Source: Excoecaria cochinchinensis (lineage: Eukaryota > Streptophyta > Magnoliopsida > Malpighiales > Euphorbiaceae). From it: a DNA stretch of 64,000 nt. The DNA lies in assembly GCA_947683425.1 (NCBI GenBank), contig CANTUQ010000158.1, positions 186,001-250,000 of the forward strand, given 5' to 3'. Under the pieces are notes generated by a model. The model did no database searches and was not told the origin of the DNA. It saw nothing but the letters and a program-made list of their open reading frames with translations. The position numbers were made by a program, and so were the translations under genes. Each line of letters opens with the position of its first letter. Position 1 is the first letter of the stretch. Shown in pieces: positions 11,732-23,966 of this stretch.

Positions 11732-13513
11732 TGTGAATCGACACATGATTTGGATGATACTTGTGGATAGTGTAGACTTATTTATATGTCTATTATACTC
11801 AGTTTGGTCCATGATGAACTATGTCACGTGACTTGAAACATGCTTTTTCTTATGTGTGACCTGCGAGAGTCAGTCTAGTGGATAGTTAGGCATGCCTAAT
11901 AGAGTCTTTTAGCTGCAACCCTCAGTTCAGTTTGGACCCTGATCAGGTCCCACGTTTGGTTCCTCACGAACCCCTCAGTATCTGGATCTTGTTTAAGATC
12001 CCCTCAGTAAAAATATTGTGTTTTTAATAAAAATGAAATGACTTTTGATTTGTACCTGTAGGTACCCTCAGTATTCGATTCGTATCCGTAAGGTACCCTC
12101 AGTACACTCGTTATCCACTATTTTGAGTCATCAGGTATTCTGTTTGTTTTGCCTGATATGAATAAGCGAATGGGATATTTGAATGAGCATAATTCTGGAC
12201 ATGTGAATCAGTTATGTACTCTAATGTGATTATGAACCTCTGAATGGGTTGAAGGTGACTTAAACAGGTGAATTGGACATATTTATCTGTATATATATAT
12301 ATATGTATATCATATTGTGAATGTGTTTATATGCTATCAGTTATGGATATAAGTACTGGAATTAAAACATGCATGGCTGTGACCATAATCTTTCAAATGC
12401 CATGAGTATATTTTATTATGTTATTCTTATGAGAATGTGAAGCCGACTAGTTAGGTTATAAGTATATGAAATAATATGTGCATGAATGTGATTCTGTACT
12501 GTTAACTATTATGGTAGCATGTGAATTAGTATGCATGATAAGGCGATCTGGACTATTGAATGATCACATATGTATTTTTTGGGGTGCAATGCATGCGGAT
12601 CGGCTTCGGTAAGTGTTTGTGCTGTATTGCATGGTAATCTTATAACATGTGAATGGGTTTTTAGTTAATGTATGAGTAATCGGTCATGATAATTGCACGT
12701 ATAACTGTCATGCCACTATGAATGGTAAGGTGCTGACATCCAATACCTTGGTAAGTATATGCAAGTGAGATTGTATGTAGTTCTGCATGATGACACTTGT
12801 ATTGTGTATGGCATTATGTCTGCTTCGGCTTATTTTCGACATAAGTATATGGATATGATTGTGAGTTTTCAAATGAATGCCTTTCTATGCAAGCCTGATT
12901 ATATATGTGTTATGAATGTCCGCTTTTGCCATTGTGAATGTGTTACGCCTTGACGACCATTGTGAATGGTTGTCCATATTGCTTGTGTGTTTTCCCCACT
13001 AAGCGTTTATCGCTTAGCACGTGTTCTCTTCCCGTGCAGGTGGCAGGTTTGGTTCTGTTCGAGTCGCGCATCTGCAAGGTCGGCCACATAGGAGTTAGAA
13101 GTTTTGTATTTTGTTCAGCTTCCGTATTTTGGATCTTGTATTTCTATAACCTTTGGTATATGTAATTATTATGCAATCGTCTTGATGTAATATTTCTGTT
13201 GATCTAAGTGTTAAAATGCTTATGTATTAAGTTATTCCTCGATTTTATTATACGCCTTATGCTTCCGCTGATTGAAAGAGTGTATGCGTGTGTGTATGTG
13301 CTTATGCTTCCATGTAGTGGTTGCGAGTGTGTGAGTTAATGCATGACCAGCTTGTTGCCCGCAAGGTAAGTTTTTAATTATTCCGCATTTATGCATGTAT
13401 GTCTATGTATGAATGTATGCTTCCGCATAGTATATGTGTGCATGTTTGTGAGTGAGCGTCGATAGCGCTCTCCGGCGTCCTTCCAAAGGGGACGTAGGGG
13501 GTGTTACATTCCA

Positions 13514-14880
13514 ACCCTTCCCATGTGTTACAATAGTGCATATATATGAATGTGTGGAGGTAGGGTCCACTAACACATAAATATCATGATCAAAAAGAGA
13601 AAATTTATCGATAGTGATGTCCGATGCATGCTGCTCCTCATGAGCTCTAATAACATAGGTTCATGCTGAGGCCCTGGCATCTGATCCCATAATTTTTTTT
13701 GCAAAGTTCTTTTGGGTAGTGGCTCCTAAAGCATCACCTCTACCCCTACCTCTACCTCTGCCTCCCTAAGTAGAAGCAAGTTCTCTAGACTGTGAAGCTA
13801 TCGGGGTCCGAGGTTTAGGACATTCTCTGATATTATGATCTTTAGAGCTGCATCTAAGAGAAGCTCCTATCTTTTTCCAACATTCATTTGCATGTTGTTT
13901 CCCACAATGCTCACATAAAGAAGTTGCCCTACTTGCACCCCCAGGCATGCTGGCTATAGATGTGGTCTAACGGCTTGAACTTGCTGAGCCTTTCTGACCT
14001 TGTGATTGTCCCTGATAATAAACTTATGACTGTGCTACCGGCTAGGATCCTTTATGTCTTTGCTAACAAGAGTAATTGAGCTAGACTGCCCCTTACTCCT
14101 TTATTTGTTGACTTTTGATCCTTATATTCTTCTCTTCAGCTTCTAATTCTTCTATTTCAAGAGCAGTCTCAACCAACTCTCTAAGATCTAAAAATTTATG
14201 TCCCACTAGACCCAATCTAATCTTAGTATGCAACCTATCTTTAAACCTCTGCAGCTTCATTTCCTTGGTTGCCACAAGCTCTGGAGAGTAGTGACTTAAT
14301 CTATCAAATTCTCTTAAGTATTCAGCCACTGTTTTGGTTCTCTATCTAAGATAAAGAAATGCTCTTTCCTTGGCTCTCTTATACTGAGATTTGATGTATC
14401 TGTTCTCAAATTAGTCTAAAAAGAATTTTTAAGTTTGACTAGGTTTTAATACATATCTAGAGATGGCCAACCACCATTCGTAAGCTTGACCTTGAAGTAA
14501 AAAGGCTATGCAGTCCAGTTTTTCTTTCGGTGAGATCTTCATATAAAAAAAATCCTTTTTACTTTTTGGAGCCATTCCTCTAGTTTTTATGGGGTGATAG
14601 ATGCATCACCATAGAAATCTGTAGCACCCAATCTCTTCATTCTTTCGTAGTTACCTTTTTGTAGAGGAGGTGGCGGGTGAGGCTTGTAATGAGGCATAGC
14701 CTTCGTCATTCTTCTCATTGCTTCAATCATAACTTAATAAAATTCCATCTGGGCTTGAGGAAATGGTGGTACATTAGGGGTCTCTGATGAGGTTTGTATT
14801 CTGTCAGTACCCTCAACAGCAGTAGAATCTCGACTCTCTTCCTCCTCCTGATCAGCATCTCTAGAACCCGACTCTATAAC
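13514..14880 (-). pseudogene. gag: Degenerate gag of chromovirus G
   Basis: The minus-strand frame resumes directly after solo LTR B. It shows a gag core, MAEYLREFDRLSHYSPELV (14270-14329), a following acidic segment, and a nucleocapsid with CEHCGKQHANECWK and a second half CSSKDHNIREC (13810-13905), in which the expected first cysteines are partly changed (LRCSSKD). An S/R-rich segment follows. Stops and frameshifts break the frame. The likely start is near 14880, where an acidic/serine-rich N-terminus begins. With 6607-9801 it forms one gag-pol interrupted by B. Confidence 0.75.
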
Positions 14881-15309
14881 AAATTTGAAAGTAATACAAA
14901 AGATGGATCTTTATAAGGTATATCTCAAATCTCCATACTCAATTTATTCACACATAATCAATCCTCAAACATTCATTTACATCATAGAAACATAATTCAA
15001 ATTGTCACAATATGCTGCATATATGACCTATTAAATCCCTCTTTAAGCGGGGCATTTCTTTTCTCAATAAACATGTAATGAATGTTTATGCACAAATAAT
15101 GGGATGTATGCTTAATGCTCTTTGTGTGCAATTTATGCAATTATATATGCATCACATGTATGAATATGCAATTTAGCCCACCCCTATGCTCATATTTTTT
15201 AAAAAAATTGCCCGCATCATTAAAGGCTACTTAACAGGCACACATAACATATTACCCTTCTTCATTATTCTCCTTTTTTCTGCTCTAAATTTAGGACCGC
15301 CTAAATCAA
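14881..15309 (-). other. 5' untranslated leader of element G
   Basis: About 430 bp of AT-rich sequence between the presumed gag start and the primer-binding site. No reading frame or motif was recognised. Confidence 0.5.
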
Positions 15310-15321
15310 GCTCTAATACCA
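15310..15321 (-). other. Primer-binding site of element G
   Basis: On the minus strand it reads TGGTATTAGAGC, one base different from the initiator-Met tRNA primer site, 5 bp from the LTR edge. Confidence 0.8.
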
Positions 15322-15326
15322 CTAAA

Positions 15327-16481
15327 TGTAACACCATACCCGGTCTAATAATGGCCAGGTATCGAATGTTACCAAACTTGTCCCTTTCCTTGAATTTATT
15401 AACATAACTCAAATTTTACTTTATTCCTTCTTACTACTTCTACTAAAATTTTCAAGTTTTAGCGGAAAAATGGACAGAGTTTCTCCTATACGGTTCTCTA
15501 TCCCTGTTAACAATTACAAAATTTACACTTCAGTAAAACATCCATACATCCCAACTCCATCAAATCTAATGCATTGTAAAAATTCCCATCCTCCTCAAAT
15601 CATCAATATACAGAAATAAAATTCACCAACGATTGTGAATTTATCTCTCTTAGTTTATACACATCTCATAATGAAGATCTAAAACATCCATCTTCCCCTA
15701 TGTACTTAGAATTACAATATCCTGCAATATTTACAACTATCAATCAAAACGAATTACAACTCAAAATTCTAATTTGACTATTTGATAAGCAAATCAATAG
15801 TTTCAAACATCAAAGCTTTAAAATGACAAAATCATAAATCTATCATCCTCTTAAAATTTCCTTAGATTTCAGATTAATACTCACCTTTTTCTTACTCTAT
15901 AGTCGCCATTCAAAAAGGGAGGATCCAGTGGCTAGAGGCAACAGAGAAGACGAAAGAATGGGGCTACAACTCGGAGAAAAACACAGAGAAATAGGAGGAG
16001 GAACGGTTGTTGCCTTCATGCGCAAAGAGAGAAGAAAAAGAAGGGGAGGATCGGTGACCAATGGTGGCGAACAGAGGGGATAGTAGCATCAAATTGCGGA
16101 GAAGAGTGGCTGGAACCGATGGGCAAAAATCAGGCTCTTCAGTGGCAAGAAATTGGGAAAAAAAAGAAAAGAGAGAAGAAAAAGAAAGAAAAGAAAGAGG
16201 AAAAGAAGAGCCAAAACAACATAGTTTTGGGCTAAGTTAGGGTAGATTTTTGTTAAATTTTCTTTTAGTCCCTCCTTAATTCACCTTAACCCCTAATTAA
16301 CTTATTTCACCTCTCTTTTATTTTTCTATACCCATTTCAAATTAAATTCTTATATAATTATACATTTTTTTCCAGACAGTTTTTCCTTTTTATTCTTTAA
16401 TTAATAAATTTTTATTTACATGCCCAATTTATTGGGTTATTATTCATATTTTTCGATTCATTAATATTTCAGGGTGTTACA
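15327..16481 (-). mobile_element. 5' LTR of chromovirus G (1155 bp)
   Basis: It runs from TGTAACACC to GGTGTTACA. It is much shorter than the 2.4-3.7 kb LTRs of A-E and H, and I see no palindrome array in it. It contains a purine-rich leader (16010-16210; CT-rich on the minus strand). Its partner LTR is left of the window. The five bases after it are GGATA; the matching TSD is outside the window. Confidence 0.8.
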
Positions 16482-17722
16482 GGATACGATTTTCTGACCG
16501 CTGTATAATCCTGTTATATACTTACTAAAATAGGGTATAACAGAGCAGATTTTGATATTAAACTTGTTTGGGAATTTTCACTAGAAAAAGGCATTTTTAC
16601 CAAAGTTACTTCTTCACAAATATTTATCTATATCTTAAGTTTCTATTGACATAAAATTCACTTCATTTGGACTTGTATTTTAGAAATATATTCATGAGAA
16701 TAGAAACTGCTCTTAAAGTAGGACAAATTTAGATGTCCATTTTTAACCTCCATTTGAGGTGTCTTAAGCTCAAAATTAAGCTAAGGTCTCTCCTAAACAT
16801 TTAAAGGCCTCTATCTTAAAAAACTTTTCCAACTAGAATCACTCCATTTGGTGTTCTAGAGATCAAAATATACCCAAAATACTCAGACTTGTACTGTAGC
16901 ACCTAAGAGCAGAATTTTTATTATTAACTTTTTGGGTTCTCCTCATTCAAACTCATGCATAACCATCATAACTAAACTTTATTAAGTCCATTTTATATTA
17001 TTTTAAGCATTCATCACCTTCATATGCATTTCACATACAAATTTGTAGGGAGGAAAGTTCCCAAACCCGACTTTGGCTCCCTCTTCACTTTATGCTCCTC
17101 TATTACTCTTTCTCTTTCCCTTTGTTCTTTTTGTTGAAATCTTCAGCTAAACACCAAAAATTTCACTTCATGAATCATTTCACTTACACAACTCTTCACC
17201 TTGTTCACGCTAGAGAGAAAGTAAAGGAGAAGGTGAAGCTAAAAACTTACCAATTTACAAAAGAACTCATGCAAAAACTCATTTAATCTAAAAGTCAACC
17301 CATTGGCACTTGGAAGAGCTAAATTTGGCATGGAAAATGGGAGGAAAATTTTTGGAATTCTCTCCTCCTTTTCCTCTGACCTCAGCTCCTCTTATACATG
17401 TTGATTTCAAAATTCTGAAAATGTTAGATGTAATAAGATGATTGGCCAAGTTTGACAATCATATAATCAATCCTTCCTTCTATTTTGATTTTCAATTAAC
17501 CTTATCATTAGATTATGCTTATAATTTGACCCATAATGTTGATCTTTTAATGCACATAAGTCACATTTTTACAAATTACCATATTGCTGCGACTTGTCAA
17601 AACTTTTCATTTAAAGACGGTTACGTCCTTCCAGCACAACCTTCACCAAACTAAGCATATTCGGTTACTGGCTAGCCCTAATCATGACTTAGTACGACTA
17701 AGGTGTGTTTTGGGGCCTTACA
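16482..17722 (-). mobile_element. Part of another LTR (K)
   Basis: The right end TGGGGCCTTACA gives a minus-strand start TGTAAGGCCCC, a common gypsy-type LTR terminus. On the minus strand a CT/GA-rich stretch is followed by GTAAGT (17245-17250), the same order as in the other LTRs. G appears to have inserted into it at 16481, so the rest is left of the window. No gene is seen; small frames at 17092-17286 and 17442-17654 lack any recognisable domain. Confidence 0.55.
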
Positions 17723-18030
17723 TAAAATATATTTAAGGAGCTTATTTGGCATTTGAATAGCTTTTTTTAAGTGATCTAATTAAAATTTTTAATCAACCCC
17801 GCTACGTTACAATTTGGAATTACCATAAAATCCTTTTCTATCCACTAACTCTTATCTTATACTCCATGTATTCTATAAATATAGGCATATTTTTCATTTT
17901 GGTTTATCCCATCATATATTCTTGTTTCCTTTTCTAGATTATAGTTAAAATATAAATTGTCTACTATACCCTTATTTATTTGTTTTTAAATAAACAATCA
18001 CCATATTAAATTTTTTATATTTCTCATCGT
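17723..18030. repeat. AT-rich intergenic DNA with a locally duplicated segment
   Basis: The first roughly 180 bp (TTTAAGGAGCTTATTTGGCA onward) align with 21625-21805 in the same orientation, with moderate divergence. Without solo LTR H the two copies would lie about 1.25 kb apart. No gene is seen. Confidence 0.6.
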
Positions 18031-18035
18031 TATTT
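18031..18035. repeat. Left TSD of solo LTR H (TATTT)
   Basis: TATTT is repeated at 20681-20685, right after the LTR. Confidence 0.85.
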
Positions 18036-20680
18036 TGTAACACCTCAAAAATTTTGATTTTGTAAATAGTATTTTTAGGGCTGTGAATTGTGCTCCTAAG
18101 ATGAATAGTGCCACCCAAGACCATAAAACAATTTTTCTGAGCATTACAAAATACAATTCATGGAGAGTACGAGAATGTAATTTGAGGTTAAAGCGAGGTT
18201 CAATAGGACCTTAAAATTTAAATATAAAAATAAGTAGCGAGTTAGGTATAAATAGTGCACATTTTGACATGAGCTTGATAAAGATTAAAATTCGACTTGA
18301 GACCTCTAAAAATTAATTTGACCATCGAAATCCATTATAAATGATAGAATGATAATTTTAAATAGGAATAAAATTAAGACAAAAAAGTGAATTATTGGAC
18401 CAGTACATTTATTGCCCGACCAAAAAAATCATTAAAATGATGCAGTTTTGACTTGAAAATTTGTGTACACCAAAATAAAATATTTTTTTTTATTTTATGG
18501 ATATATTTTTATGGGAATTAAATAAAATGAATATGTAATTAATGAGAAAGTGACATTTCACACATTATAGACCCTTGGATTGAATAATACCTAATTAAAT
18601 ATTGGCCCTTGATTCCACCATATAAAAGCATGGAAACTTCGTGAAAAATTGTAGCAATTTCTATTCTCTTGGTTGAACTCCATCTCGCCTATCTTTTCCC
18701 TCTCTTGCCTAACTATACTCCTTCGTCCTTCTTCCATTTTTGTTATAATTTCCACCAAATTTTATTTAATTTCTACCCTAATTTAATCCGTACACTCAAT
18801 CCTAGTCTCCCATCCATCCATATGAAGGTGACAAGTGAAAATATTATTAAGGAATTGGTGAAGAATAAGTGAGGATTAAATCCACCAAGTAAGTAAAATG
18901 TTTGGACTTTTAAAGTTTTGTGTAATTTTTAGTATACATGACTAGTATGTAAGTAGATTTTGATGAAACTAAAAGGAAAACTAAGTGGAATTATTGTCCA
19001 TGAATTTGGTTCTGTGAAGAACAAGAAGAAGGAGGAAGGAAAAAGAAAGAAAAAGAGAAACAAAGACAAGAATATAAAAGGCACTAAGTAAAAAAAAGGT
19101 TTGTGAATATATATACTTGCATTTTTCATATATTGTTTGAATATGTATGTTAGTAAGTTTGGAATAAATGTTATGTTTATTTGGAATTGATGTTATGAAA
19201 GTTTAATTAGGAACTAAATGAAGATTATAGTATGTTTAATTTGATATATTAGTGCTTAAATTGTTAGTTCATACTAAGCTACATTATGTAAGTGCTTAAA
19301 GCTTACAATGTGCATGATTTTATGATCAATTCAAGTTAGATTATTGAAATCAAGATTAAAGAAGTTGTGATTTTGTGCTTGAATATTGGAAATGTAAGTG
19401 ATATATGTGTGAGGTGTGGTGGCCAAATATGATGACATTATGTGATAATTAATAAAATGAATTAATGGAATTATTTTGCCCTTAGTAACTAGTATTGAAA
19501 TCAGAAATATAGCATATAATTAGCTAGCCATAGGGACACATACCGTGGTATTGAGTCATGATGACTCACATTTGTAGATTAACGGTGGTCTATATAGTCA
19601 TACAATTTGCATTATACAGTTGTCGAAGCGTTTGACTCTCAAGTGGTCACTTCGACAGTTTTGGACCTTTGGGGTCTTTGTCCTGCATATCCTGTTCATT
19701 GGATTTCCACTGGATATTACTAGAGGCAAAACTATAATTTTGATTCAAAACAATAATAAATATGGTAAAATGGTAATAATGAGTTAAAATAAAGAAATAA
19801 TGCAAAATGGTAATTAATGATAAGGAAATCTGAAAAAAGAAAAATAAATAGATTAATAATCTCTTAATTGAATTATTTATGTAAAAATAATATATAATGT
19901 TAGAATTAAAAATATATGAATAAATATGTTTATTTGGATTTATAATTATTGAATTAAAATTCATATTACTAATTATGTATATTGGATATAATTGTATTTG
20001 AGTGATTGTTTGTGTGATTATAAAAAACGTTAGTATAGTATCTACCACTAGACATGAAGTGCTTAGTGCGTAGTTTGTTAGTGCTCTTAGGTACAATATA
20101 AGCTGATAGTAGTTCCGGAAGGGATAAGGCACTTGGTGCAATTTGGGAGACTTAATGTTTGAAGAGATGCAATTTGATTTTGAATATGGCATGTATATGT
20201 GTATAACCTTACATGTGTAATATAGAATATTATGTATGTATTTATATAGTTATGAAGTTAAAGAAATTCACGTACTATTTTGTAGAAAGATAATGGTTAA
20301 TAAAGTTTGAATGTTTATTACTTGATGATTTTGTTGCATATGAAAATGTGAAATAGAAATATGTGTATTGAGAAGATGGTCAATTGTTGAATTAATGGAG
20401 GTTGAAATGGTTGTGACAATATTGAGAGTGTTTAAATTTGAATGTGTAGGAGGAATAGGAATAGTTACAGCTATTATGCTACCAAAAAATTTACCAAATA
20501 AATAGCAAGTAGCAGTCAATTTTTGCACGACAGTGGTAATAAGATAAATATAATAATAAAAAAAAATTCACTACTAAATTCATAAAGAAATATAATGTGG
20601 ATTCAATGAAGAATAATTAAGGAAGCAGCTTTTGTATTACCAAGTACTCATTTCTAAATAATTGGATATAGGGTGTTACA
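18036..20680 (+). mobile_element. Solo LTR H (2645 bp)
   Basis: It begins TGTAACACCTC, ends GGGTGTTACA and is flanked by TATTT. It has a clear TATA box (TATAAAA near 18622) and a GTAAGT site (18889-18894). Inverted repeats lie at 19553-19567 (GAGTCATGATGACTC) and 19621-19657 (TGTCGAAG..CTTCGACA). It lacks a CpG-rich palindrome array and the exact 14-bp palindrome, and is the most diverged of the LTRs sharing this plan. Reading frames within it (such as the minus-strand one at 19647-20192) are AT-rich, low in complexity and without recognisable domains. Confidence 0.85.
18618..18630 (+). promoter_or_regulatory. TATA box of LTR H
   Basis: CCATATAAAAGCATGG is a good plant TATA context, followed within about 60 bp by a CT-rich leader. 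This makes the plus strand the likely sense strand. Confidence 0.6.
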
Positions 20681-20685
20681 TATTT

Positions 20686-22947
20686 ATTAAAATATCTTAA
20701 ATAATTTTGACTCATAATGACATATATATATTTTTAATAATTTCCACACAACCATGAATAACAAAGTCCCACAAGTAAGAAAATAAATCTTAAATCTCGC
20801 CCACCTTTAAGCTCAGGCATCAAAATCATGTAATTTTACTAATGGATCGGTTCAATTTTCGAAATATTTGAATATTGAAAATAAATCTATATAACCAAAT
20901 TTTTATTCAAATTCAAGCCAAATATATCAAAATTTCTTGATCCGGTTTGATTTGGTTTTAGAATTGATGTTTTAGTTTTCATTATGACTCGAGATACAAT
21001 CTAAATCAATCCGAAAAAAGAAATGATCGACACAAAAATGATCATCCAAGAAATCCAAAATCGAAAAAAATTGATCCGAAGTGATCCAAACCTGCCCTAC
21101 TTTGCCCAATTGCTAGATCTATATGAAAGGTTTCTTTTTTGTGAAAAAAAAGAAAAAAAATTGTTAATGAGGATGTATATGCTTTTGAGGTCCATATTAA
21201 GGATGTAGCTGCAGTGTTGTCAATAAGGCTCATTAACCCATTTATGTAAAAATCAAAATTGTCTTTCTAAATATAACTTTAGCTTGAGTTAAATAGATCC
21301 CTCAAGTTTGTTAGAATAGTAGATTAATTTCTTTTATATTTTAATCGAATCAATTTTATCCTTAAAAAATTGAAAATAAGCCATTAAAGAATTGAAATTA
21401 AGCAAATTAGGTGCTAATTGAAATAAAGTGTTTTGTCTTTATTCTACGTACACATGTTGAAGTCATGATTTCCTTCTGCTAGTTAGCAATTTCATTCAAA
21501 CACAACTTCAACCGTTGAGTATTCTATCAGTAAACTTGAACAAGCCATTAAATTAGGGTTTATTTGACCCAATATGATATTTAATGGGAATTTGCCTCAG
21601 CCGAAATATAAGGGACTTATTTGACTATCAAAATAAATTTAAGGAACTTATTTAGCATTTGAATAACTTTTTCTAAGTGATCTAATTAAAATTTGTAATC
21701 AACTTACTACAACACAATTTGGAATTTCCATAAAATCCTTTATCGTGTACTAAATCTTATCTTATACTCATTCCTTTCTATAATTATAGGATTATTTTTC
21801 ATTTTTGTTTTTGATTTGCAATTTTATCTTTTCAATTCATAGAAGTCCATTTAGAACAACGTAAAAGAAAAATCCATGAATTTAAATTTTCAATTCCTTG
21901 AGTTTGTTTTCATTGAATTGTAGATGGCGGGGAATAGAATAAAGTCCTTTTGAGCTTTGCAATTTCATCTTTTTTCTTGGGATAATGATATAATTAATTA
22001 TTTTAATATATATATTTGTTTTTACAAAAGTAGAGTGTTTGAAAAACTATTTAAGGGTTTGGGGATTGATATGAAACTACAGCTGTCAGCTGTGGTTTTA
22101 GACTCCATTTTTTTTCTCTTCTTTTTTTCTGCATCTATAGCTTCCTTTTTTTTGTTGGAAAAGTTACCGGTCCGACAGAATGGCAGCTTTTCCATTTTTT
22201 AAAAAAAACTTTTGATTTTATTTTTTTTTCTATTTGTACTACTATTGTAATATATAGCTAAAATTTTTATTAAGAGGCCAAAAAAAATTATAAACTTTTA
22301 TCCAAAAAGAATTATAAAATTTTAACTTATTAAATAGAAAATGTTTTTATTCATTTTTTTTATAATTATTAGATATTTGAAATTTACTTTTGAACATATT
22401 GGAAAGAGAGCAAAATAATTTTTTTTAAGGATTTAAAGAATTAAAAGTAAAATGATAGATTTTGAATTTACTTTCTAATTAAGGAAAAATAGAGCTTGTC
22501 ATTACATTTTATAAGTTGAAAGTAGAAATTGATTTTATTTATATATCATAAAAGTGAAAAAAAAATAATATATGCATTATGAAATGTGACTAATTTAATA
22601 ATTCTATATATGACTTGAAAAAATAATGGATAAATGGTAATTTAGGATAACTTTTATACATATTAAACTTAAATAAGATAATTTTTATAAGTAGATACAT
22701 GAACTATGGTGTTATTTGATTTTCATATATTTATTTAATATGATAATAAAAATAGGGAAGATTAGGGACGAAGGCATGAAAAGTAATTGGCATAGAGATG
22801 GGAAACGGAAAGTGAAAATGAGATTTGGAATTTCATAGGATGGGTAGTTGATATAGCCATAGGGGTGTGATGGTGATGTCATTCTCTCTCCCATTTGGGC
22901 CTCAATCACGTGCCTTTTGTCATCCTAATATTGATTTACATCCATTT
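20686..22947. other. AT-rich intergenic DNA, no gene seen
   Basis: About 2.3 kb with homopolymer A/T runs and no reading frame with recognisable domains. Nucleotides 21625-21805 duplicate 17723-17905. A stretch near 20850-20990 has the GATTTGGTTTTAGAATTG-like character common in plant intergenic repeats. A small protein or unspliced exon cannot be excluded. Confidence 0.5.
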
Positions 22948-23412
22948 TCTAACACCCCCTCCGCCGCCCCGATTGGAAGGGCGACGGCGGGCGCGCTACC
23001 CGACGCTCACTCACTAAAAACGAACATACATGCACTAAACGGAAGCATTCACTCACAATAATAATGGAAACTATATATATATCATAGTTAAAATTCTTTA
23101 TATACAAAAATCCAAAAGATTACATCTTAAATCCTTTACAAAATTAATACATATACAAAAAGAATTACAGGAGGAGATAACAAAACAACTCTATTCCTAC
23201 GTGGCCGACCTGCAGATGCGCAACACGAGCAATCTCCCAAAATCCTGTCACCTATACGGGACAAGAACTCGTGCTAAGCAATAACGCTTAGTGGGGAGGA
23301 ACAATACAATAGAACACTATACTATAAATTCATGCAATGAATCAGAGCACAGAGATATATAATTCGGAGTGAAGCACTGATTCTATGCCGAAAAAAGACA
23401 ACTTTAAGTGTG
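22948..23412 (-). mobile_element. Truncated LTR fragment I, related to LTR B
   Basis: It begins TCTAACACCCCCT (terminal TGT apparently mutated) and continues with GACGCTCACTCAC, matching the inverted 3' end of LTR B (13440-13508). It includes the hairpin CTAAGC..GCTTAG (23274-23291) with the adjacent acceptor-like site, then stops near 23412, where F0-like sequence begins. Only about 465 bp remain and no TSD is visible, so a deletion or truncation probably formed the right junction. Confidence 0.65.
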
Positions 23413-23455
23413 CAAGATGAACTGCCCTAGTTACATTAATATGATTGCATAAATG
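23413..23455 (-). mobile_element. Fragment of old Tat/Ogre-like element F0 (1)
   Basis: It aligns with F internal sequence near 49870-49910 (TTACATCAACACCATTGCAT region) and continues, after removal of C and D, at 33222-33259 and 45311 onward. It ends in AAATG, the left TSD of element C. Confidence 0.7.
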
Positions 23456-23966
23456 TGTCACACCCCATTTGCCCCCTAGTTGAATGAGCTATTTTGTATG
23501 TGTGTGCAATTGCATGAGTTTTGGATTATAAGGGCATTTTGGTAATTTCGCATGTTATAAGAGTTTTTCTTGCATGTGGGTGCATGCATGGTGCCATGGT
23601 GTGAGTTAGTTGGGTTGGTTTTGGGTGTGTGTAAATGCACCATTGTAGTGTGTGTTCTTGGGAGTTTCATTGTGTGTGTTGTGCATACAAGTGTAGGGTA
23701 TGCTTTAGTTGAGAGGATCTTGTGTATGTGTGATATAGCCATGTAGGGTGTGAGTGACCAAATCCCTCCACTAGGATTTTGACATGTGTCTAGGGTTAAG
23801 AAAAGAAAAGGAAAAGAAGAAAAAGGGGAAGATCAGATTTTTCATTTTGTGCTTCCCGTTTCCATCCGCCGCCCCTCTTCTTTTCTTCTTCTTGTCTTCT
23901 TCTCTTGGACATTGGTTGAGATTCAAGAGTTCTAGTGGGGATTTGATCATCTCTTAGTAGTCTTTG

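Larger units (their letters stand above)
9802..13508 (+). mobile_element. Solo LTR B (chromovirus-like, 3707 bp)
   Basis: It begins TGTCACACCCC, ends GGGGTGTTACA and is flanked by TTCCA on both sides. It holds the shared LTR ground plan: a CCAAT box (10011-10015) and CATGTGTC, CT-rich leader (about 10100-10200), GTAAGT (10221-10226), an 11-unit palindrome array (about 10700-11000), a (TA)n microsatellite (about 11685-11730), TTAGGCATGCCTAA (11886-11899), hairpins GGACCCTGATCAGGTCC (11934-11950) and GGATCTTGTTTAAGATCC (11984-12002, loop included), and the double hairpin with CAG|GT (12999-13039). No protein-coding region is credible. It is about 1 kb longer than the other LTRs, mostly because of extra AT-rich sequence in 11100-12950. 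Confidence 0.92.

Noticed and set aside
19647..20192. A 181-aa minus-strand frame inside solo LTR H
   Set aside because: Composition is AT-driven (I, Y, F, N-rich), there is no recognised domain, and it lies antisense in an LTR.
20686..22947. Possible host gene in the intergenic stretch
   Set aside because: No frame over about 80 aa with recognisable sequence. AT-rich composition and homopolymers fit intergenic DNA, though unspliced small exons cannot be excluded.
22867..23061. 64-aa frame crossing the edge of LTR fragment I
   Set aside because: It spans unrelated intergenic and LTR sequence and has no domain.
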